Source: Neorhizobium galegae bv. orientalis str. HAMBI 540
Lineage (GTDB): Bacteria > Pseudomonadota > Alphaproteobacteria > Rhizobiales > Rhizobiaceae
DNA: 64,000 nucleotides
Reading direction: 5' to 3'
NCBI RefSeq assembly: GCF_000731315.1
Contig: NZ_HG938353.1
Coordinates: forward strand, 806,001 to 870,000
Made by a program: the position numbers and the translations under genes. Shown here piece after piece: positions 7,442 to 16,415 of the stretch. The first letter of the stretch is position 1. Each line of letters begins with the position of its first letter. The notes below the pieces were generated by a model. It made no database searches, was not told the DNA's origin, and saw only the letters and a program-made list of their open reading frames with translations.

Positions 7442-8419
7442 TCAGCGCACCCGGTAGAGGCCGGTGAGCGGCTTTCGGGCGCTGGCAGTGGTGCGGATCA
7501 CCCGCGGTTCGCGGCTGTCCTCTCCACGGTTGTCGGCAAACATCGGCTGATGCTGCGGTTCCGGATAGGTATAGCTGTCGGCACGGCGCCAGGCCTCGAC
7601 GCGTTTGCCGCATTCGTCCTCGTCGAGCCCATCCCAGAGAGACGCGCTCCGCGTCACGCCGTCCTGCTCGGCCGCCAGATGGTCGTAAAGCCGCTGGAGG
7701 ATGAAGAGCGCATCGTCCTTCTCCATCGCCAGGCCCTTCAGCGTTGCCGCGAGCTGCTGGCCGGAAATGTCGAGCAGGATCCGTTCCGAAAGCCAACGGC
7801 TGGCCGAAAGCGTATCGGCAAGCACGGTCGCAAACAGCCCCGTCTCGCGATTGCGGGCGAACCGCACGAGCAGCGCCTCCTGGATCGGCGACAGATTGCG
7901 CAAGCCCAGCCGGTCGGCGGCGGGCCGGTCGACATGGCCGGCAAGCGCCTTGATCCGGTTGCGCAGGAGTTCCTCGCGCGTATTGCGTTCGGCCTCGTCG
8001 ACCATTTCCGGCGTCGGCCTGCGCGGCACGAGCGCGTCGAGGTTTTCGGGCGCATCGCGGCGGGTGTTACGGTCGTAGCGCAGCCCGACCAGCGCGTCGA
8101 TCACCGTCGGCGACAGCGCTTCGCGGCGCACGATGGTACGGGCATGCGCTTCCCCTTGGGTGCGGGCGATGGCGATCAGCGCATCGTCGGAAAGGCAGGT
8201 CGAGGAGGTGAGGAACGGGGCCGCGACCGCGATCGGCTGGCTGGCAATGAAGAAGGCGACGGCCGGCGGCACGGTCTTGCATTGGGAAAGGGCCGCGACC
8301 GCATCGCGGCGGGCTTCCTCCGACGATGCGGAAAACAGGGGGGCGAAGAGCTCGGCGAACTGTCGAAGCTCCGACCGCGAAGGGTACGGAAGGCTTTCGA
8401 AGCTCGTCACCGTGGCCAT
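7442..8419 (-). CDS. DUF2336 domain protein
   Basis: This protein of about 325 residues fits DUF2336: SELRQFAELFAPLFSASSEEARRDAVAALSQC, then PPAVAFFIASQPIAVAAPFL, and repeated helical hairpins suggesting a HEAT-like solenoid. DUF2336 proteins are alphaproteobacterial; some are associated with cell-cycle and motility regulators, but no function is assigned here. The chosen start gives MATVTSFE; ATG at 8443 or 8500 would add 8 or 27 residues. The C-terminal 40 residues are polar and probably disordered. A CtrA-like site lies upstream at 8650-8664. Confidence 0.8.
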   Translation of the reverse strand: MATVTSFESLPYPSRSELRQFAELFAPLFSASSEEARRDAVAALSQCKTVPPAVAFFIASQPIAVAAPFLTSSTCLSDDALIAIARTQGEAHARTIVRREALSPTVIDALVGLRYDRNTRRDAPENLDALVPRRPTPEMVDEAERNTREELLRNRIKALAGHVDRPAADRLGLRNLSPIQEALLVRFARNRETGLFATVLADTLSASRWLSERILLDISGQQLAATLKGLAMEKDDALFILQRLYDHLAAEQDGVTRSASLWDGLDEDECGKRVEAWRRADSYTYPEPQHQPMFADNRGEDSREPRVIRTTASARKPLTGLYRVR

Positions 8420-9141
8420 CAGCACCACATCCTTCTTACGCATGGCCTGGGGCCTTTCAAGGTCTCGAAACTCATTCGTCACTGGCAAACTCGCAATCAA
8501 CGCAAAACAAATCCGGAGTGCCGAACGCCGATCAGGTGTGCCGGAAAAGCCCGCCTGGCGCTCTCATCGTACCTTGCCTGGGAAACTCCCGGTGGCGCGC
8601 GCCCGCTCACGCAGCTGTGAGAGCATCTGCAGAATGGTGTCGCCTTGGTTTAACCGGATGCTAACTCTTGGAGGGTTAACGGTCTGTGAAAATGGATCGT
8701 TTTGATACGTCCCTGATTTCTTGCAGTTTCCCTGTTTTGGCCAGGAAATTGCGGCTGCGGTCGGCGCCTGCGGAGGCGGTGAACCAAACCGACGCTCCTG
8801 CGTTTTGGCTGCGGACAACAGACATCCACCGGTAGCAACTGCTATATTAGCAGTAAGGAATTGTTAACGGTGGTCTGGCTGAATCATGGGGTAACCGGCG
8901 TGTGTTTTGCCGGGTTTCAAGTACCGGATGGCCCCGCGTCCCTGGGACCTTCTCCATAACGGCCGGTTCAGGCGGAACCGGCCGTCCATGTCGAAATGTC
9001 GTTGCGCTTTCGAACAAGGCGCACAGGCGAGAAAGGCGCGGATGCCCGGACTTCTGTCTCGGGATGCGTCAGGCCCTTGGAGAGGGCAGGGTGAGATCGG
9101 TCCGTCTTCATCCGTCTCGAATTCCTTAAACGGAGACGAGC
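8420..9141. other. Long intergenic region with a CtrA-like site, no supported gene
   Basis: About 720 bases lie between the leftward DUF2336 gene and the small rightward gene at 9142. TTAA-N7-CTAA at 8650-8664 differs by one base from the CtrA consensus TTAA-N7-TTAA. A further TTAAC is at 8674-8678. The open frames here (for example 8564-8818 on the minus strand) have no recognisable protein pattern. Confidence 0.4.
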
Positions 9142-9318
9142 ATGGCAGAGATCGTAATATTGAACAGATGGCGCAGCGAGCATCAGCGCCGGCCGCAGAT
9201 CAAGATCGGCGAAAGCGACAACGCCGGCCAGCTTCTGCTGTTCACCGGCGTGCGGTACGAGCGTTTCGAAGACCTGGGCGACCGCAAGGCCGAAAACCAC
9301 GCGGTGCGCGCCGAATAG
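9142..9318 (+). CDS. Small conserved-looking hypothetical protein (58 aa)
   Basis: This 58-codon gene has GGAG six bases before the ATG. The product starts MAEIVILNRWRSEHQRRPQI and has a central hydrophobic strand QLLLFTGVRYERF followed by a charged tail. The coding-like composition and ribosome site support it as a gene; no family or function is recognised. It is too small to predict a fold and has no membrane segment. Confidence 0.5.
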   Translation: MAEIVILNRWRSEHQRRPQIKIGESDNAGQLLLFTGVRYERFEDLGDRKAENHAVRAE

Positions 9319-9333
9319 CCGGCAGGATAGACA

Positions 9334-9975
9334 TCAGAACCGGCTTCGGGAGCGCCATTCGAACGGCGCGCAGGTTGCCTGGTTCAGGAATTGCGACACG
9401 ATACCCGCAAAGCTCGGTTGCGGGACGAGACTTCTCAGGACGGCATATCCCGCCGTCTCTTTGGCTTCCACCAGGATCGACTGCGAGACTGCCTGCGGCA
9501 GCGCCTTGCGCAATGCGGTCATCTGCACCGGGGAAGCAATCACCACATCCAGCACGCCGCCGGCCGATGTCCGGTCATTGATGCTGAACACCTCGTTCGA
9601 CGACTGGTCGAAGACGCCGAGCGACCAGAAGGGCACGCCGCCATTGGCGGCCGTCAGCCGGACCGGCCCGTCGGAGATATCGAAGGCGCAAACCGTCGCG
9701 TCGACGAACGGATCATCCTTGGCAAGCCCGGCGCGATCCGGCTTTTCCCCCAACCGATAGAAGCGGAAGATCTCCCCTTCCGCCAGCACCCGCGTATAGG
9801 CGTCGCGTTCGCTGAAATCCGGCAGCGCCAACACGATGATCAGGTGCAGCAGCGCCGCGCCGATCAAGCCGGTGATCACCGCCAGCAGCACCTTCAGTGC
9901 GAACCCCCGGGATACCGGCTCCGCAGCTCTCGAACTCATCGACCTCAAACGTCTAAATCCGAGTCTTCTAGACAT
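9334..9975 (-). CDS. DUF1254 domain membrane protein
   Basis: The 213-residue protein has one N-terminal membrane segment (about residues 27-50) and a periplasmic DUF1254-like domain with FWSLGVFDQSSNEVFSINDR and an IASPVQ stretch. It pairs with the DUF1214 gene directly upstream; in many Proteobacteria DUF1254 and DUF1214 are fused or adjacent. The first ATG overlaps the preceding stop by 8 bases, suggesting coupling; Met13 (9939) is an alternative. Function unknown, possibly envelope-related. Confidence 0.75.
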   Translation of the reverse strand: MSRRLGFRRLRSMSSRAAEPVSRGFALKVLLAVITGLIGAALLHLIIVLALPDFSERDAYTRVLAEGEIFRFYRLGEKPDRAGLAKDDPFVDATVCAFDISDGPVRLTAANGGVPFWSLGVFDQSSNEVFSINDRTSAGGVLDVVIASPVQMTALRKALPQAVSQSILVEAKETAGYAVLRSLVPQPSFAGIVSQFLNQATCAPFEWRSRSRF

Positions 9976-10561
9976 TGCCGCACCCGGTCTTCTCGATACG
10001 CGGCATGGTGAGGTCGATCAGGCCGGAGCTGCCGGCCGTCGGCGTGTCGAACAGCGTCAGCGTTAGCCGGAACGCGCCGGGCGCCGCGACGGACAGCCAG
10101 TTGCCGGGCTTGGCGGTTGCGGAAATCGCAATGTCGAAACCGCCGTCGCTGTCGCCGTCGCGCAGCACGATGCGGGAATTGAGCGCAGTCGGCAGGTCCG
10201 ACTGCGCTAAGGGCGGGGCTACACCGGGGGCCGCGGCAAACAGCGTCCAGAAACGCGCCGGCGGCGTGCGGCCGGTGAGGCGGTAGGAGCAGGTTCCGGT
10301 CAGGCGATCGCCCTTCTCGTCGACCGAGGCAATGAAGGTGAGGCCCTCGGCGCTCGCGTAGATGAGCTTGCCGGCATTGGCCCGGTGCGACTTCGCATAA
10401 GGGTCCGCCTGCGCTGTCTGCGCCTGCGGAAAGGCTTCCCACGAGCCGAGCTTGATCGCACCGAAACCGATCGTGGCATCCAGCGCGACGAGGGTGGACC
10501 ATATCCCGCCGCCGAAGGCGATGGTGAGCGCGATCGCTATGAGGAAGGGAACACGGAACAC
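9968..10561 (-). CDS. DUF1214 domain exported/membrane protein
   Basis: The 197-residue protein has a hydrophobic N-terminus (residues 4-24, a signal peptide or anchor) and a DUF1214 domain: GSWEAFPQ, NAGKLIYASAEGLTF, CSYRLTGRTPPARFWTL and a C-terminal strand SGLIDLTMPRI. It is first in a two-gene operon with the DUF1254 protein. The fold is beta-rich and probably periplasmic. No biochemical role is known for this pair in rhizobia. Confidence 0.78.
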   Translation of the reverse strand: MFRVPFLIAIALTIAFGGGIWSTLVALDATIGFGAIKLGSWEAFPQAQTAQADPYAKSHRANAGKLIYASAEGLTFIASVDEKGDRLTGTCSYRLTGRTPPARFWTLFAAAPGVAPPLAQSDLPTALNSRIVLRDGDSDGGFDIAISATAKPGNWLSVAAPGAFRLTLTLFDTPTAGSSGLIDLTMPRIEKTGCGNV

Positions 10562-10928
10562 GGGTTTGCTTTGGCCCTCGGACAGCTGTGTCAGAGGGTT
10601 AGCATTGATTCTATTGGGAAGGAATGGGTGGGTTGTGTCTTTCCGGTACAGGCGTCCGCCTGACCCGAATCAGTCTTGCCGGACCGACCGAATTACGGGC
10701 TGGGCAACCGGTCTCCATTCCGCGCCCGACCGAGATGAGCACCGCCGCCTGTGCCAGTCTCGTCCAGCCTACGCGCCTTTCGTTCTATTCCCGCGCAACC
10801 GGCACCATCCGATAACTGTTTGATAACGTTGTTTGAAGCGGTTCCTGTGACTAGAATTCGCCCCCGCTACGCGCGCAGCTCATTCCTTGGCTACCGTTGC
10901 CCCGAGACAACGTTCCGGGGCAAAGACG
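10562..10928. other. Divergent intergenic region, no gene seen
   Basis: These 367 bases separate the leftward DUF1214 operon from the rightward small exported protein. Overlapping open frames here carry no protein pattern. No strong operator, terminator or RNA was found. Confidence 0.4.
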
Positions 10929-11408
10929 ATGAGATTATGGATGATGGCGACCGGCGCCTTGGTGGCCGCGGCAGCTGGGTTTTCGGGTGCCTATTACCAC
11001 CTGAAGCAGGAAACGGGCTCGGCGAGCCCGAAGTCCATTTCCGCCGACTTCATGACGCTGACCGAAAGCCAGCCGACCGCGGCACGCCGCGCCGTCGTCG
11101 AGGCGATCGACACCTGCCTGCCGCAGGCGGCGCGGCCAGGCTGGACGAGCCCTCCGGTCAAGGACCTCGCGGTCGATACCTATGTCCGCTTCTTCGACCT
11201 GATGGGCCAGGATATCGATCAGGGCGAACGCACAGCGTTGTTCCGCGGCTGGGTTTCGCGAGCCGACGACGGATTGGCTGAAAGGGACCGCATCGCTTTC
11301 GAAAAGTTGATGCAGGGCGGCCTGCATGAAGGCGTGACGGCGCTCTGCGTCGCCGCGACCGTGCGCGGCAAGCTCGGAAGCCAGGGGTTCAGGGACTTTT
11401 GGAACTGA
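10929..11408 (+). CDS. Hypothetical exported/anchored protein
   Basis: This 159-residue protein starts at ATG 10929 (MRLWMMATGALVAAAAGF); 14 upstream in-frame codons look non-coding. It has one N-terminal hydrophobic segment followed by a mostly helical domain with two cysteines (DTCLPQ and ALCVAA). No family is recognised. Its 3' end overlaps the convergent penicillin-binding protein gene by 20 bases. Confidence 0.6.
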   Translation: MRLWMMATGALVAAAAGFSGAYYHLKQETGSASPKSISADFMTLTESQPTAARRAVVEAIDTCLPQAARPGWTSPPVKDLAVDTYVRFFDLMGQDIDQGERTALFRGWVSRADDGLAERDRIAFEKLMQGGLHEGVTALCVAATVRGKLGSQGFRDFWN

Positions 11409-13662
11409 CGGGCTGTGCCTCGGTGACCGATCCCGTCGTGGTCTTGTCGGCCACCTTGGCGGTGGCAGGTCCGAGCCGGCCGGCTTCTTTCAGCTTTCCG
11501 GCAATCTGCCGCAGCAGCCGGGTGGATTCGGCCGACAGCGAGCGGGGCCGGACGAGCGCCTGCAACCCGGTATCGGTGGTGCCGTCCTTCTTTTTGGCGA
11601 CCGCGTTGCCCTTGTGGTCGCCGGTCGGCAGCGGATTGTCGATCCCGGGAATGGCGCGCAACTCGATCCCCTGATGGGCATAATCCATCACCGTCTTGAA
11701 GGTCGCAGCCGGCAGCGAACCGCCGGTCATGTTGTTCATCGAGGTGAAGTCGTCGTTTCCGAACCAGACGGCGGTCGTGTAATTGCCGGTAAACCCGATG
11801 AACCAGGCGTCGCGATAACTCTGCGATGTGCCGGTCTTGCCGGCGGTGACGATGCCGCCGTCGAGGGCTGCCTTGCGGGCGGTGCCGATCACCGGGATCT
11901 GCGACAGGATGCGGTTCATCGACGACATCGCCTGTTCGGAGAGCACCCGTTTGGCCGGCGGTTCGTCGCGGTTGAAATCGTAGAGCACGTCGCCGCCATA
12001 TCCGAGAACCTGCTCGATGCCGTGGCGGCGCGATTGCATGCCGCCGGCGGGCATCACGGCGTAACCCGTCGCCTGGTCGAGCACGGTCATTTCCGAAGTA
12101 CCGAGGGGGATGGTCTTGTCTTTCCTGAGCGGCGTTTCGACGCCGAAAGCCTTGGCGGTCTTAACGATCACGTCGGTGCCCAGATATTCCTTGGCAAGCC
12201 TGACCGGAACGGTATTGAGCGACTGCGCCATCGCCGAAAGCAGCGTCACCTTGCCCTTGTAGGAGCGGCCGTAATTCTGCGGCGACCAGCCGTTCCAGGT
12301 GATCGGCGCATCCGAAATCGTCGATTCCGGCTTGAAGCCGTTCTCCATCGCCGCCGAATAGGTATAGAGCTTGAAAGACGAGCCCGGCTGGCGAAGCGCC
12401 CTGGCGGCGCGGTTGAACTGGCTCTCGCCATAGTCTCGGCCGCCGACCATGGCGCGCACGGCGCCGCCGTTCTCGATCATCACGAGCGCGCCCTGCTTGG
12501 CCTTGTAGCTCTCGCCGTATTCGCGAAGGCTCGATTCCATCGCCGATTCCGAGGCCTGCTGCAGGCCCATGTCGATCGTCGTGCGCACCACGACCGAATG
12601 TTCGTGGAGTTTACCGGCCTGCGCCAGTCGCTGCACTTCATCGAAGGCCCAGTCGAGGAAATAATCCGGCGCCTTGGCATCGGCGCGGTCGACGACGGTC
12701 GCGGGGTTGCGGCGGGCGGCAATCACCTGGCCCTCGGTCATCAGCCCGCTCTGCACGAGGTTGGAAAGCACCTCGTTGGCGCGGGCGCGGGCGGCCGGCA
12801 GGTTGACATGCGGCGCGTATTTGGCCGGCGCCTTGAACAGACCGGCGAGCATGGCGCTTTCGGCAAGGTTCACTTCGGTGATGTTCTTGCCGAAATAGAA
12901 CTGAGCCGCCGCCGCGGCACCGAACGTGCCTCCGCCCATATAGGCGCGGTCGAGATAGAGCGACAGGATCTCCTTCTTGGAGAGGTTGGCTTCCAGCCAC
13001 AGCGACAGGAAGGCTTCCTTGATCTTGCGTTCGATCGACCGTTCGTTGGTAAGGAACAGGTTCTTGGCGAGCTGCTGGGTGAGGGTCGACCCCCCTTGCA
13101 CGACGCCGCCGGCCTTGGCGTTTTCGCTCATGGCGCGGGCAAGGCCGAAGAAGTCGATGCCGAAATGGTCGAAGAAGCGGCGGTCCTCGGTCGCCAGCAC
13201 CGCCTTGATCAGGTGGTCCGGCAATTCGTCGATCGGCACCGAATCCTCATGGATGATGCCGCGATGACCGATGATATTGCCGTAGCGGTCGAGGAAGGTG
13301 ACGGCGAAATCGCCGCGATTGCGCCAGTCCTCGTGGGTCTCCTCGAAGGCCGGCTGGGCGAGTGCCAGGAGCAGCACGAAACCGGCAGTGCCAAGTGTCA
13401 TCGCCTCGCCGGCCAGCTCGAAGCCGATGCGCTTCCAGCCGCGCACGCGAAACCGGCGGAAGAAGATGGTGATCTCCTCCCAGATTTCGGCAAGCCGGAA
13501 ACCGAGATTCCAGACGGTGGAATCGATCCAGGAATCGATGCGCAGCAGAACATGGCGCTTGCCGCGCGGCCGGTCGTCGGATGACTTTGGCTCGTCCTGC
13601 ACCTTCGGAATTCCCTGCCCTTTCGATGAGATGTGCTTGACGTGGTCCCTGCAAGGGATCAA
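11389..13662 (-). CDS. Bifunctional class A penicillin-binding protein (1A family)
   Basis: This 757-residue protein is a peptidoglycan glycosyltransferase/transpeptidase. A cytoplasmic stretch of about 85 residues precedes a membrane segment at roughly 88-105. The GT51 glycosyltransferase domain shows ATEDRRFFDHFG with catalytic Glu159, GGSTLTQQLAKN and RKIKEAFLSLWLE. The transpeptidase domain has QPGSSFKLY (nucleophile Ser428, Lys431), the SLN motif and KTGTS. It polymerises and crosslinks glycan strands on the periplasmic face. The lipid-II-using domains are complete, so it should be active. The long N-terminus makes the start uncertain. Related rhizobial genes are annotated as mrcA-like. 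Confidence 0.92.
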   Translation of the reverse strand: MIPCRDHVKHISSKGQGIPKVQDEPKSSDDRPRGKRHVLLRIDSWIDSTVWNLGFRLAEIWEEITIFFRRFRVRGWKRIGFELAGEAMTLGTAGFVLLLALAQPAFEETHEDWRNRGDFAVTFLDRYGNIIGHRGIIHEDSVPIDELPDHLIKAVLATEDRRFFDHFGIDFFGLARAMSENAKAGGVVQGGSTLTQQLAKNLFLTNERSIERKIKEAFLSLWLEANLSKKEILSLYLDRAYMGGGTFGAAAAAQFYFGKNITEVNLAESAMLAGLFKAPAKYAPHVNLPAARARANEVLSNLVQSGLMTEGQVIAARRNPATVVDRADAKAPDYFLDWAFDEVQRLAQAGKLHEHSVVVRTTIDMGLQQASESAMESSLREYGESYKAKQGALVMIENGGAVRAMVGGRDYGESQFNRAARALRQPGSSFKLYTYSAAMENGFKPESTISDAPITWNGWSPQNYGRSYKGKVTLLSAMAQSLNTVPVRLAKEYLGTDVIVKTAKAFGVETPLRKDKTIPLGTSEMTVLDQATGYAVMPAGGMQSRRHGIEQVLGYGGDVLYDFNRDEPPAKRVLSEQAMSSMNRILSQIPVIGTARKAALDGGIVTAGKTGTSQSYRDAWFIGFTGNYTTAVWFGNDDFTSMNNMTGGSLPAATFKTVMDYAHQGIELRAIPGIDNPLPTGDHKGNAVAKKKDGTTDTGLQALVRPRSLSAESTRLLRQIAGKLKEAGRLGPATAKVADKTTTGSVTEAQPVSSKSP

Positions 13663-13788
13663 GAGCTCTAGCCTCTCACCGTTAATCAGCTTTAGCTGAC
13701 AAATGGTTGATGCGCGATATCAAAATCGCAACAGGTAAAATGCAGATATCGGGATTTGTTCCGAACTGCCGCAAATGTGATATCCACG

Positions 13789-14250
13789 ATGACTGACGAA
13801 CCTTTCTGGAAAACCAAACGGCTCGACCAGCTGACCCAAAATGAATGGGAAAGCCTGTGCGACGGTTGCGGCCTCTGTTGTCTCAACAAGCTTGAAGACT
13901 GGGATTCCGGCGACGTTGTCTTCACCTCCGTCGCCTGCCGCCTGCTCGACGGGGAGAGCTGTCGCTGCAAGGACTATCAGCACCGCCAGGCGACCGTGCC
14001 GGACTGCATCCAGCTCACCCCGACGACGGTCAACGAGATCACATGGCTGCCGCCGACCTGCGGTTACCGCCTGATCCGCGACGGCGAGGACCTCTATTGG
14101 TGGCATCCGCTGGTCTCGGGCGATCCGAACACCGTGCACCAGGCCGGCATCTCCGCCCGCGGCCGCACGGTCAGCGAAAACGACGTCGATGTGGAGGATT
14201 TCGAAGACTACGTCGTCGACTGGCCGCTGACGGTGGGCGAGGAACGCTAG
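13789..14250 (+). CDS. YcgN/UPF0260 family cysteine cluster protein
   Basis: Read from ATG 13789 ([21 protein letters not shown]), the protein is 153 residues. It carries the cysteine cluster CDGCGLCC, a second set around [15 protein letters not shown], and CGYRLI, typical of YcgN/UPF0260 proteins, which are thought to bind a metal or iron-sulfur centre. The N-terminal FW and C-terminal PHPLVSGD-like patterns ([14 protein letters not shown]) are family features. The mobile element begins only 11 bases past its stop codon, so the gene is intact. Confidence 0.88.
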   Translation: MTDEPFWKTKRLDQLTQNEWESLCDGCGLCCLNKLEDWDSGDVVFTSVACRLLDGESCRCKDYQHRQATVPDCIQLTPTTVNEITWLPPTCGYRLIRDGEDLYWWHPLVSGDPNTVHQAGISARGRTVSENDVDVEDFEDYVVDWPLTVGEER

Positions 14251-14260
14251 AGGCCGCGAC

Positions 14261-14280
14261 GGTAGTGGGTCAATTTGAAA
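14261..14280 (+). repeat. Left terminal inverted repeat of the IS1-like element
   Basis: Twenty bases matching the inverted right end with one mismatch. It is followed at once by TTTGACCC, making a local palindrome, and it contains the stop codon of the transposase gene. Confidence 0.75.
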
Positions 14281-15160
14281 TTTGACCCTTAGCTTTGTAA
14301 GGGCCACGGATAGCAGGCTGCTTTGCTTCGGCGGCTTCCACCAGCGCAACAATATCCTTCATTTCCCAAAGACGGTCGCTGATGCCTGCGGCCATCGCTG
14401 GGGACATGCGCAACGTCTTATGGATACGAACGAAGTTATAGTACATGAAATGCAGAGCGACCGCATAGGCGTGGTTTTCGACCTTCTTCGAAAAGGCGTT
14501 GGTAAGGCGGGTGAAGCGGCGCATGTGCATCCGCATTGTGAGGTTCTGGCGCTCGACATACGATGTGCTGATATAGGCCGCATCCGGGTTGCCGGTGATC
14601 GGAGTCTTCTTTAAGCCGACGCAGTCACCAGATGAGAACCGAACACTTACGCCATCCTTCGGCGCGGCGCCGTAGAGCTTGAACAGCATGGCATAGTCAT
14701 CGGCACCGAATGCACCTTCAACGGCTTCAAGGTAAGCCCTGTGGCCATCTGAGGTAAGCTGGGCGCGGCTGGCGAGACGCGAGGCAACATCTTCCATGAA
14801 TGCCGAACCATATTCAGTATCGCGACCGCCAACGAGATAGGAGACGATTAGCTTGCTATCGGCATCAAGCGCGGTCCATGTCCATGTGTCTCCAGCGCCT
14901 TCGGGAGCGGACTTCGCATCCTTGACGTTCTTCGCCTTGGCGTAGGTGAAAGACCAGATTTCGTCGCACTGAATACGGCCGGACTGAACATAACGGACAT
15001 TCTGGTCATGGTACTCGGCACATGCCTTGCCAGCATCAACGAGAAGCTTTGCAATCGTGTTCTTGCTCATACCCATGATGCGGGTGATGGCGCGGATCGA
15101 CTGACCTTCATAGAGCATGTGAAGAATGCGGGAGCGGGTTTCGGTGTCGAGCTTGTTCAT
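14270..15160 (-). CDS. IS1-like DDE transposase (single frame)
   Basis: The intact 296-residue transposase has an N-terminal helix-turn-helix ([29 protein letters not shown]) and a DDE core: QCDEIWSF (Asp66), TSDGHRAYL (Asp138) and [12 protein letters not shown] (Glu203), followed by [19 protein letters not shown]. This is the single-frame IS1-like group common in Alphaproteobacteria, unlike enteric IS1, which needs a frameshift. Its stop codon lies inside the left terminal repeat. All catalytic residues are present, so it is probably functional. Confidence 0.9.
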   Translation of the reverse strand: MNKLDTETRSRILHMLYEGQSIRAITRIMGMSKNTIAKLLVDAGKACAEYHDQNVRYVQSGRIQCDEIWSFTYAKAKNVKDAKSAPEGAGDTWTWTALDADSKLIVSYLVGGRDTEYGSAFMEDVASRLASRAQLTSDGHRAYLEAVEGAFGADDYAMLFKLYGAAPKDGVSVRFSSGDCVGLKKTPITGNPDAAYISTSYVERQNLTMRMHMRRFTRLTNAFSKKVENHAYAVALHFMYYNFVRIHKTLRMSPAMAAGISDRLWEMKDIVALVEAAEAKQPAIRGPYKAKGQISN

Positions 15161-15192
15161 GCATTCAAACTAGCACATTCACAAGTTCAATC

Positions 15193-15210
15193 AAGCATAA
15201 GGGTCAGTTT
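15193..15210. repeat. Internal inverted-repeat partner flanking the transposase
   Basis: AAGCATAAGGGTCAGTTT here mirrors AAATTTGACCCTTAGCTT next to the left end (14278-14295), with a shared core TAAGGGTCA. These inner repeats bracket only the transposase gene and may mark an older, cargo-free boundary of the insertion sequence. Confidence 0.5.
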
Positions 15211-15269
15211 GCGATTTTGCGCAAGTTGGATTATTATGCAGAATCAAAAGCGCGTCATAGGGTGCGAAC

Positions 15270-16406
15270 ATGGATTATAAAACGCCGGGGCAGTTGATCG
15301 AGGCCCTTCTAGCCGAGAAGGGTTGGTCTCAACGTTCTCTTGCCGTCATTCTCGAAAGAGGTGAAACGAGCGTCAACAAGGTGATATCCGGGCAAAGCCG
15401 GATGAGCGCAGAAATGGCCATTGCCCTGGAAGAAGTGTTTTCGGTGAAGGCCGAACGCTTCTTAGAACTCCAGCACAAGTATGACTTGGCTAAGGCAAGA
15501 ATTGAGGCCAGACCTAACCCAGATCGGGCAAACCGGGCGAAAATCTATGGCGACCTCCCCGTAGCGAAGATGATTGAGCGCGGATGGATTTTAGCTGATG
15601 GCATCCGCGACACTGACAACGTCGAGCGAGAGTTATGCCGCTTCTTCGGTGTGAATCGATTGGAAGATGCAGAGATATTGCCGCATGCGGCGCGCAAAAC
15701 TCAGACCAGCATAGAAGCAACACCCGCTCAAATGGCGTGGCTCTACCGGGTTAAGTCGATAGCGGAAGGAATGTTGGTTGGCACATATTCGCCCCAAGCT
15801 GTGGAGGCTGCGATAGCGAATATCAGGCCGCTCTTGGGTCATGCGGAACATATGCGCCGCGTACCTCGAATTCTAGCGGAAGCGGGCATTAGATTTGTAG
15901 TTGTCGAGGGGTTGCCCGGCGGGAAGATCGACGGCGCGTGCTTCTGGCTCAATGAGCGTTCGCCCGTCATCGGCATGACGCTTAGGTTTGACCGCATAGA
16001 CAACTTCGTTTTCGTCCTTCGTCACGAAATGGAGCACGTTAAGAATCGTGACGGTTTGAATGGAGGCGCGATGCTGGATGTCGATCTTGGCGGCGATGTC
16101 CATGTGGAATTGGAAGCAACCGTGGCTCAGCAAGAGGCAATCGCAAATGCCGCCGCCGCCGAATACTGCATCCCATCAAAAATGATGGACGCCTTCATCA
16201 AGCGAAAAGCACCGTATTTTTCTGAAGTCGATCTTATCGGCTTCGCGCGGACCATGAAGGTCCACCCCGGCATTGTGGCAGGTCAACTTCAAAAGAGGAC
16301 GGACCAATACCATAAGTTTCGTCAACACCTAGTCAATGTGCGTGAGTTCATAGTTCCCAGCGCCGAAACGGACGGCTGGGGCGATATCCACCCCATCGAA
16401 TCATAG
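15270..16406 (+). CDS. HTH-XRE plus ImmA/IrrE metallopeptidase fusion (HigA-like)
   Basis: The 378-residue protein has an N-terminal XRE helix-turn-helix (about residues 8-60: KGWSQRSLAVILERGETSVNKVISGQSRMSAEMA) and a C-terminal ImmA/IrrE-type zinc peptidase domain with HEMEH (His252, Glu253, His256). Such fusions act as antitoxin-like or phage-repressor-inactivating regulators. It is followed nine bases later by a gene of unknown function in the same direction, so the two probably work together. It sits within the IS1-like element as cargo. Whether the peptidase is active is unknown, but the motif is complete. Confidence 0.82.
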   Translation: MDYKTPGQLIEALLAEKGWSQRSLAVILERGETSVNKVISGQSRMSAEMAIALEEVFSVKAERFLELQHKYDLAKARIEARPNPDRANRAKIYGDLPVAKMIERGWILADGIRDTDNVERELCRFFGVNRLEDAEILPHAARKTQTSIEATPAQMAWLYRVKSIAEGMLVGTYSPQAVEAAIANIRPLLGHAEHMRRVPRILAEAGIRFVVVEGLPGGKIDGACFWLNERSPVIGMTLRFDRIDNFVFVLRHEMEHVKNRDGLNGGAMLDVDLGGDVHVELEATVAQQEAIANAAAAEYCIPSKMMDAFIKRKAPYFSEVDLIGFARTMKVHPGIVAGQLQKRTDQYHKFRQHLVNVREFIVPSAETDGWGDIHPIES

Positions 16407-16415
16407 GAAAAAGAA

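Noticed and set aside
11614..13584. Open frame of 656 codons on the plus strand
   Set aside because: It is antisense to the penicillin-binding protein with all active-site motifs on the other strand.
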